Assembly (NCBI GenBank): GCA_028284565.1
Contig: JANQRM010000426.1
Location: forward strand, 1-59,357
Direction of reading: 5' to 3'
Origin: Anaerolineae bacterium
Lineage (GTDB): Bacteria > Chloroflexota > Anaerolineae > Aggregatilineales > Phototrophicaceae
Length of the DNA stretch: 59,357 nucleotides
The notes under the pieces were generated by a model. It had not been told where the DNA came from and made no database searches. It was given only the letters and a program-made list of their open reading frames with translations. Below, piece after piece: positions 53,913 through 59,357 of this stretch. The position numbers were made by a program, and so were the translations under genes. Every line of letters begins with the position of its first letter. Position 1 is the stretch's first letter.

Positions 53913-55291
53913 TGAATCGTCTCTGGGTGCGCTTGAGCTTGGTCTTTGTCACCGTCATTATTGTTGGCGTGGTTCTGTTAAATATCACTACGTTTGCGTT
54001 GGTACGGGATCAAAGTGTTGTTCCCTTCATCCGAAGTCAATTATCAGTCCCGGATGGTTTTGTTGCTCAACTCGGCAATTTCTATGGACGGCGAGATTCA
54101 TGGCGGGGCATAGGCTTGTTGATGGCAGGGATGAACGGTCTGTTACCACAAGTCGGAGACAATACGGCGATCTTTATGCTCCTTGCCGATGCAGAAGGCA
54201 GCATAATCTTTGATCCCAGTTCTGAATCAGTCGGAACCCCCCTCAGTTCACAAGAACGGGCTGAGGCAGAGGCGATTGTCGTGGATGGGGAAGTTGTAGG
54301 GTATATCACACTCCGATTCCAAGAGGTTCCTATTCGCCTCGAGAATCTTCCACCCATTTCGATTAATGGTCTTACACAATTGTTGTTGGTAGCAATCACC
54401 ATTGTGGGTCTTTTAAGTATTTTGATAGGCATCATCGCCAGTCGTTGGCTCACTCAACCCCTCAACGAACTGCAACAAGCGGTCCAACATTTTGGGAAAG
54501 ATAATTTGACGCAACGTGTAACAATTAAGGGAACTACCGAAGTACAAGCGGTTGCCAATGCCTTCAATCAAGTGGCTGATGAACTCGAACTTGCCGATAC
54601 TCAACAACGCAACCTACTCGCAGATATTGCCCACGAACTCCGAACCCCCCTGTCCGTCCTCCGGGCTAACTTGCAAGCCATGCTGGATGGTATCTATACC
54701 CTATCATTAGAAGAGGTAGAAACACTTCGACACCAGACAGATATTTTGCAAAAACTTGTCGAAGACCTGCATCAATTGGCACAAGCCGAGGCACATCAGC
54801 TTGTATTAAATTTCGAGACGTTCGATTTGAATGAGATGATACAGACAATCCTGAAGCAGTTTCGTGGGTTATTGGAACAAAAGCATATTCAACTTGTGTC
54901 CCATTTGCCAGAATCGTCCGTGATGATTGAAGGTGATTCCGTTCGTCTGACTCAAGTCATCCATAATCTGGTACAGAATGCCTTCCACTATACGCCAGAG
55001 AACGGCACGATTACCGTCATGTTGAAAGCCGAGGAGGAAGAAGCCATCTTGACAATCGAAGACAACGGTATCGGCATTCCTTATGATGAGCTAGAAACCA
55101 TCTTTGAACGATTTTATCGGACGGATAAATCTCGAACACGCTCAACAGGTGGAGTCGGCTTGGGTTTGGCGATTGCGAAAGCCTTTGTCAATCTGCACGG
55201 GGGAGAAATACGGGCGATGAAGCGCGCCAATCAACAACTAGGGACAACTTTTGAAGTGCGCTTGTCCCAAATTCGCCTACAAGATGTTTAA
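53912..55291 (+). CDS. Membrane sensor histidine kinase
   Basis: 459 residues. TM1 ~8-30, an extracytoplasmic sensing domain (~31-150), TM2 ~153-176, HAMP (SRWLTQPLNELQQAVQHFG). HisKA has His in LLADIAHELRTPLSVLRANLQ; the N, G1 and G2 boxes are NLVQNAFHYTP, LTIEDNGIGIP and GVGLGLAIAKAFV. The start overlaps the response-regulator stop. Together with the binding protein and exporter it resembles a peptide/antibiotic sensing-and-detoxification module. Confidence 0.93.
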   Translation: MNRLWVRLSLVFVTVIIVGVVLLNITTFALVRDQSVVPFIRSQLSVPDGFVAQLGNFYGRRDSWRGIGLLMAGMNGLLPQVGDNTAIFMLLADAEGSIIFDPSSESVGTPLSSQERAEAEAIVVDGEVVGYITLRFQEVPIRLENLPPISINGLTQLLLVAITIVGLLSILIGIIASRWLTQPLNELQQAVQHFGKDNLTQRVTIKGTTEVQAVANAFNQVADELELADTQQRNLLADIAHELRTPLSVLRANLQAMLDGIYTLSLEEVETLRHQTDILQKLVEDLHQLAQAEAHQLVLNFETFDLNEMIQTILKQFRGLLEQKHIQLVSHLPESSVMIEGDSVRLTQVIHNLVQNAFHYTPENGTITVMLKAEEEEAILTIEDNGIGIPYDELETIFERFYRTDKSRTRSTGGVGLGLAIAKAFVNLHGGEIRAMKRANQQLGTTFEVRLSQIRLQDV

Positions 55292-55500
55292 TCGACATTG
55301 TTGTAAAGTCGTCGCATATTTTCGAGATGAACATTCAGTACCGAGAGGTAGACTAGCAGGGCAAAATCCTCGATATTTTTTGCATCATCGACGCAAGCAA
55401 CAAGTAGCAATTTGCTTTTTCTCAAAGTCGTGGGTACGACCAACAGCTCCCCAGAGTCCTGATTGCAGACAAGTTTCCAAGTTGTCCGGTTGCTTGTCGA
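55288..55500 (-). pseudogene. Possible 3' remnant of an unidentified gene
   Basis: The minus strand reads as a plausible protein tail: ELLVVPTTLRKSKLLLVACV, then DDAKNIEDFALLVYLSVLNVH and a stop at 55288. The 5' end would run into IS6-like sequence. I cannot name it. The overlap with the kinase stop makes a chance frame possible. Confidence 0.25.
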
Positions 55501-55520
55501 CCAACCTTTGGAAGTGTTGA

Positions 55521-55690
55521 TCACAGTCAACGCAAAGAATTGAACAATATCATTGAAAACTCCCATAGGTGAGTGTGAGTTCGAAAGCGTGAGCGGTTTA
55601 TGCAACGCTTCTCTTCATCCTAGTCGGTGCAACGATTTCTGGCTGGCTTCGGCATCCCTCAACTGCTTCTTCAATCCCCTAAACATCTCA
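55521..55690 (+). pseudogene. Third IS6-family transposase remnant
   Basis: The plus strand reads KELNNIIENSHR, stop, V, stop, VRKRERFMQRFSSS, stop, SVQRFLAGFG. This is the same C-terminal segment as at 22673 and 27061, but with three in-frame stops. Downstream sequence is not recognisable. No terminal repeat pair was found. Confidence 0.65.
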
Positions 55691-55978
55691 GGTGTAGCGA
55701 TACTAGATAAGGATCAGGTCGGAGCTTGTCGGTCATTAATTCGACATATGTCAAGATGCCGAGAAAGCTCTTTCTTGTACAATAGTCTTGTGAACATGAA
55801 TCATGGTTAAGTGAATATTGACCTCCGAAGCTATGTACACCGGAAATACGTAGAGCTACTGGGTTATACAAGGCCTTGAACAGGGTGTGTCATGATGCAC
55901 CCGCGTATCGTAACAATCTATTGACGCAAAACACTGAAGCATGATTTGTGTCATAACTTAATTGAGGAATGGTTGTAA
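55691..55978. other. Non-coding gap
   Basis: No supported gene. It presumably carries the promoter for the second two-component pair, but I could not place -35 and -10 boxes convincingly. Confidence 0.4.
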
Positions 55979-56692
55979 ATGGAAGCTTCGCATATTTTGG
56001 TGGTAGATGATGAAGAGTCGATTCGCTCTGCCTTGCAAACCTTTCTTGGACGCGCAGGATTTCGTGTGGAATGTGCATCAAGTGGAGACGACGCGCTTGC
56101 ATTCATTCAACAAACTGAACCGGACTTGATCCTGCTGGATGTGGTGTTGGATGAAGACAATCCGAATGCGATGAGCGGCTTGGATGTGTGTCGGCAGGTG
56201 CGCGCACGCGATCGCTTTATCCCCATCATTATGCTAACCAGCTATCCCGAATGGCAAGTGGAGAGCTTAGGACAGGGAGCGATTGCGTTTATCACCAAGC
56301 CGTGGGACAACAACGCGCTAGCGAATCAAATCCGCACGACCCTGAACGCGGTGCAACATATCCGCCGAGAGGTGATTGATAATCAGCATCCCAGCAATCA
56401 ACTGTCTATCCCGCCCTTTGAGATTGACCTTGAGCATTTCCGGGTCAGTCGTGAGGGACAAGCCATTGACCTGACTCCGATAGAGTTTGCTTTGCTGGCA
56501 TTTTTGGCACGGCATCCCAACCGACAATGGACACGCGAAGCCATCCTCGAACATGTCTGGGATACGACTTGGGACGGCTATCCGCGCACGGTGGACAGGC
56601 ATGTGGCGGCGTTACGCAAGAAGCTCAAATTGCAACGGGATGAACTCATCGAGACGGTGCATGGGGTAGGCTATCGGCTGGTGACATCATGA
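55979..56692 (+). CDS. OmpR-family response regulator
   Basis: 237 residues. Receiver: ILVVDDEESIRSALQTFL, phospho-Asp in LILLDVVLDEDNP, Thr/Ser in IIMLTSYPEWQ, Lys in AFITKPWDNN. The loop after the Asp is three residues longer than usual (DEDNPNAMSGLD). Winged helix: LTPIEFALLAFLARHPNRQ and RTVDRHVAALRKKLK. ATGA overlap with the following kinase gene. Confidence 0.93.
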   Translation: MEASHILVVDDEESIRSALQTFLGRAGFRVECASSGDDALAFIQQTEPDLILLDVVLDEDNPNAMSGLDVCRQVRARDRFIPIIMLTSYPEWQVESLGQGAIAFITKPWDNNALANQIRTTLNAVQHIRREVIDNQHPSNQLSIPPFEIDLEHFRVSREGQAIDLTPIEFALLAFLARHPNRQWTREAILEHVWDTTWDGYPRTVDRHVAALRKKLKLQRDELIETVHGVGYRLVTS

Positions 56693-57858
56693 CGAGGTGG
56701 TTGTTCCGCTTTATATTAATTGCCTCCTTTGCCTTGTGGATATTCGTCGGCGGGGTGCTGATTGAGCAAGCGGAAATTTCCGGTATGCCCTTCATTTCGG
56801 TCTCGGTTGAATCGTGGACGGTGGTGTTATGGCTGGTCGTGGGTGGGGTATTGCTCTTTGTGCTCTGGGGGATGCTCTTCTCGACATCACCACCTGCTTC
56901 ACCTTACCCTCTGTTGAATCAAGTGGATGCAGGAGTCATCTTGTGCAATTCACGCGGACAAATCGTATGGCACAACGATGCGGTGCAAGCTCTACTTGGC
57001 GATAGCAAGCAACTTCCCGATGACTTGATGACCGTTTTCCAGAAAGTGCAAGCCACCCAACACATCAGCACACAAGTTATGTCACTCAACAATGGGCAAC
57101 GCTATTCCGTGCAGGCGATGCCCATTGAGGGCGGACAATATGCCCTGATGTTGCGGACAAATACCGCGAATCAACAACATAATTTTTATGAGAACTTTAT
57201 TCGTCGCATTGTCCATGATATGCGAAATCCCTTAGCGGCGATTATCGGACACGCCTCGAATTTACGTTTTGCTCCCCAAACTGAATCCAGCACAGGGACA
57301 TGGCGGAAATCGGCAACGACCATTGAAAACGAAGCCCAACGATTAGCCCGATTGGTCGATAGCATGTTGTTCGATGCACGGCTAGCCTATGTCCCCCTTG
57401 TGATTGAGACACTCGACCTTGCGGATGTGGTCGAAGAGGCTCTGTTTACGCGTGAAGAGCAAGCGATTCAAGAGGGCAAAATCTTGGAGATGAACAGCCC
57501 CAATCAGGCGATGAAGTTACAGGGAGACCGTGACCTCTTGGTTCGAGCGTTTGGCAATCTGATGGATAACGGGCTGAAATACACGAATGCGAATGGGCAG
57601 GTACAGGTGCAATTGAAAGAAGAAGCCGAGTCGTATCAGGTGATTTTCCGTGATAATGGGCAGGGGATCGCGCCCGAATTCTTGCCAGACCGCATCTTTG
57701 AACCTCTCATCCGTGGGAATGCGAGTGGGAATGGGAGTGGCTTGGGCTTGTCGATTGTGAAGAAGATCATCGAGATGCACCATGGAAATATTGCCATTGA
57801 GAGCCAAGTCGGAATCGGAACAAATATTGCAGTGTCTCTGCCGAAGGTGAATGATTGA
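56689..57858 (+). CDS. Membrane sensor histidine kinase
   Basis: 389 residues. Two N-terminal helices (~5-27 and ~43-65) with only a short loop between, so the sensing input is likely within the membrane or cytoplasm. A PAS-like domain follows (LNQVDAGVILCNSRGQIVW). HisKA: FIRRIVHDMRNPLAAIIGHA (His ~180). ATPase boxes: NLMDNGLKYTN, IFRDNGQGIAP, GSGLGLSIVKKII. Pairs with the regulator upstream. Its stop overlaps the region before the next gene. Confidence 0.92.
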   Translation: MTRWLFRFILIASFALWIFVGGVLIEQAEISGMPFISVSVESWTVVLWLVVGGVLLFVLWGMLFSTSPPASPYPLLNQVDAGVILCNSRGQIVWHNDAVQALLGDSKQLPDDLMTVFQKVQATQHISTQVMSLNNGQRYSVQAMPIEGGQYALMLRTNTANQQHNFYENFIRRIVHDMRNPLAAIIGHASNLRFAPQTESSTGTWRKSATTIENEAQRLARLVDSMLFDARLAYVPLVIETLDLADVVEEALFTREEQAIQEGKILEMNSPNQAMKLQGDRDLLVRAFGNLMDNGLKYTNANGQVQVQLKEEAESYQVIFRDNGQGIAPEFLPDRIFEPLIRGNASGNGSGLGLSIVKKIIEMHHGNIAIESQVGIGTNIAVSLPKVND

Positions 57859-57865
57859 GGATGTT

Positions 57866-59146
57866 ATGGGATTGCGTAAGTTATTGGTAGCGACTCTATC
57901 CTTTGTGATTGTCTTGTTCATGACCATCCAATTGGTCGATTTTCGTGTGGGTGAAGACGCGACGATTCCCTTGACGGAGACGAACCCAACATCTGCACCT
58001 GCGGGGACGGATGTCCCTGTTGAAGATGTCCCAGCCGACAACGAGCCGGATGTCTTTTACTATGTTGAAGTTCAGCGCGAAGGCGAATGGGATGATGATT
58101 CCATGGTCTTGTATGACATTGCCTTTCCACGTTTAGTGCTTACGCTGGAAGAATACTATGTCGAGACCTTTGAGCAGGGGGTATCTTCCCCTCAATATCT
58201 GGTGAAAGACCGCGGGATTGGTTTTCGTCTGCGGGTGGATTGGGAGATGATGTGGCTGGAAGGTGTAAATGGAATCGGGGATGTGACCGTTATCACACAG
58301 GTTCAGTCGCCCAGTAGTGAGGATTTGCAAGATTGGGAATATGTCTCGACGGAATATGTTGAGCAGTGGGGGACATCCTTTCAACATGGCTATTTGGATA
58401 CCACACTCTTTTTGGAGGAGGTTGGCACACACACGATATTGCTCACCGTGAAATCCATCGCCCATGATGAAGATTACACGCTTTATGCAGAGGAAGCCGT
58501 ACCCTTTGACTTTGAAATTATCAATTTATCATCACCCAATGAACCTGAGCGCACGGTTGACTATTATGCTCCGGCATTTGGCGAGTTGGAATCTGTCGGT
58601 GTGTTGATGGATTGGCAGGGCTGGCACTTTGGACCTTGCAATGTATCGGCTGAATCGGCAGAGATTACGAGCCTGATGGATGAAGCCTGCACCGCTTATG
58701 ATGAGGGTGATTTGGGTGCGGTGGAAGAACGCTTGCAAGAAGCCTTTGAACTGGCTAGAGATAACCCGACCTTATCTGCGATATTACGCGATCAATTGGG
58801 CTTGTTTGCGGCAGTAGATGGTCGTTGGAATGTGGCACTGCGTCAGTTCCGTGAGGCACTGAATCTGTGGCAAGCGACTGACCATGCCTTTCAGACGGCA
58901 TCCTCCTTACACAATCTCGGCGTGACATTGCTCTTGAGTGGACGCTATGACGAGGGACAACATCTGCTCTTGCAGTCGATTCAGCTCAACGACCAATTGG
59001 ACAATTATTTCGGCTCTATGCTGGCGTGGACACAATTAAGCATCATCTGGGAGGAAGAGGAAACCATTGCCTCCAATCTGGACGGGTTGTTTGAGGTCGG
59101 CTTTGTGCAAGCGGATACGATTCAGCGATGGTTTGAGAGTCGCTGA
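57866..59146 (+). CDS. Membrane-anchored or secreted protein with C-terminal TPR repeats
   Basis: 426 residues from the ATG at 57866 (GAGG upstream); the frame also opens at 57851. N-terminal helix LVATLSFVIVLFMTIQLVD, then a Pro/Thr/Ala-rich linker (TNPTSAPAGTDVPVED). A beta-rich domain (~60-240) has a conserved-looking Trp/Tyr pattern. A TPR block (~270-400) follows (LQEAFELARDNPTLSAILRD, ALRQFREALNLWQ, LHNLGVTLLLSGRYDEG). It follows the second two-component pair without a gap, so it may be its partner or target. Function unknown. Confidence 0.8.
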   Translation: MGLRKLLVATLSFVIVLFMTIQLVDFRVGEDATIPLTETNPTSAPAGTDVPVEDVPADNEPDVFYYVEVQREGEWDDDSMVLYDIAFPRLVLTLEEYYVETFEQGVSSPQYLVKDRGIGFRLRVDWEMMWLEGVNGIGDVTVITQVQSPSSEDLQDWEYVSTEYVEQWGTSFQHGYLDTTLFLEEVGTHTILLTVKSIAHDEDYTLYAEEAVPFDFEIINLSSPNEPERTVDYYAPAFGELESVGVLMDWQGWHFGPCNVSAESAEITSLMDEACTAYDEGDLGAVEERLQEAFELARDNPTLSAILRDQLGLFAAVDGRWNVALRQFREALNLWQATDHAFQTASSLHNLGVTLLLSGRYDEGQHLLLQSIQLNDQLDNYFGSMLAWTQLSIIWEEEETIASNLDGLFEVGFVQADTIQRWFESR

Positions 59147-59258
59147 CTACTTTTGATGCGCTAATTGTGACGAAATCGTCAACTTTTCTTCAAAATTGAG
59201 TCATGTCTATGGGATAAGCTGGAAATAACATCCGCTTTGAACAAGACAGTGACTCAAA

Positions 59259-59357
59259 ATGGCGGTTTCTCGACGTGGCTTTTTGAAACTCGGTGGGGCG
59301 GCGGTTGCTGGTGCGACGATGCTCGGCTGGTTACCTCCGGCGATTTACGCCCAATCC
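59259..59357 (+). CDS. Tat-exported protein, start only (runs off the right edge)
   Basis: 33 codons visible: SRRGFLKLGGAAVAGATML is a Tat twin-arginine signal (S-R-R-x-F-L-K) followed by a hydrophobic stretch and AYAQS at the cleavage site. It should be a folded, often cofactor-bearing enzyme or binding protein. Identity cannot be told. Confidence 0.7.
   Translation, partial: MAVSRRGFLKLGGAAVAGATMLGWLPPAIYAQS

Noticed and set aside
1..59357. CRISPR arrays and tRNA or rRNA genes
   Set aside because: I looked for regularly spaced identical repeats and for cloverleaf or rRNA-like sequence and saw none. Without a covariance search I cannot exclude a single unusual tRNA.

Overview
The window looks like a Chloroflexota chromosome of the Anaerolineae type, from a chemoorganoheterotroph. 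This is inferred from family content, not from a marker gene. The signs are a giant Ser/Thr kinase-LuxR-nSTAND-WD40 protein, a LuxR-STAND regulator, many secreted proteins cut after AQ or AL, SBP-type ABC transporters with signal peptides ending in AQ, and YD-repeat debris. No rRNA, tRNA or CRISPR array was seen.

Layout. (1) 1-1.1 kb: part of a YD/RHS-repeat protein on the minus strand, then a short integrase remnant. (2) 1.6-8.4 kb: a nutrient cassette with a peptide/nickel-type ABC transporter, a 2-hydroxyacid dehydrogenase, an AspA/AstE-type deacylase and a Gfo/Idh/MocA oxidoreductase. It is bracketed by two ~70-bp direct repeats of an integrase 3' end; the right copy belongs to a tyrosine recombinase gene broken by a stop and a frameshift (9.06-10.0 kb). 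(3) 10.3-27.8 kb: an accessory, signalling-rich region. It holds the kinase/nSTAND/WD40 giant, a frameshifted trypco2-like gene, a SorC-type regulator, a run of secreted, membrane and small Cys-rich proteins, a LuxR-STAND-TPR regulator, two internally deleted IS6-family elements, and stubs of a WD40 gene and an MBL-fold gene. (4) 27.8-46.1 kb: a colinear minus-strand catabolic cluster of 20 genes. It encodes a two-component oxo-acid dehydrogenase (E1 alpha/beta), E2, an M24-family protein, an aldehyde dehydrogenase, a Liv-type ABC transporter, a FadR-type GntR regulator, a 3-hydroxyisobutyrate-dehydrogenase-like enzyme, a split EamA transporter, an amidohydrolase, two cupins, an OsmC protein, a DHDPS-like lyase and an OYE-family reductase. 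A sigma70-like promoter overlapping a FadR-type palindrome sits at its head. (5) 46.7-59.3 kb: a plus-strand envelope and sensing block with a MacAB-like exporter, a tandem periplasmic-binding protein, two response regulator/histidine kinase pairs, a TPR lipoprotein-like protein and the start of a Tat-exported protein.

The observation I rate highest is the OsmC-family gene at 30.3-30.8 kb. Its reading frame is interrupted by one TGA exactly where the catalytic cysteine should be, and the mRNA just after the TGA can fold into a bacterial SECIS-like hairpin. This is a candidate selenoprotein that ordinary annotation would split into two fragments. Also notable are the one-repressor logic of the 18-kb catabolic cluster, an M24 protein with a metal ligand replaced by Cys, the frameshifted trypco2 gene beside a predicted conflict/signalling STAND protein, and an exporter permease carrying Gly-Phe-Pro-Leu repeats.
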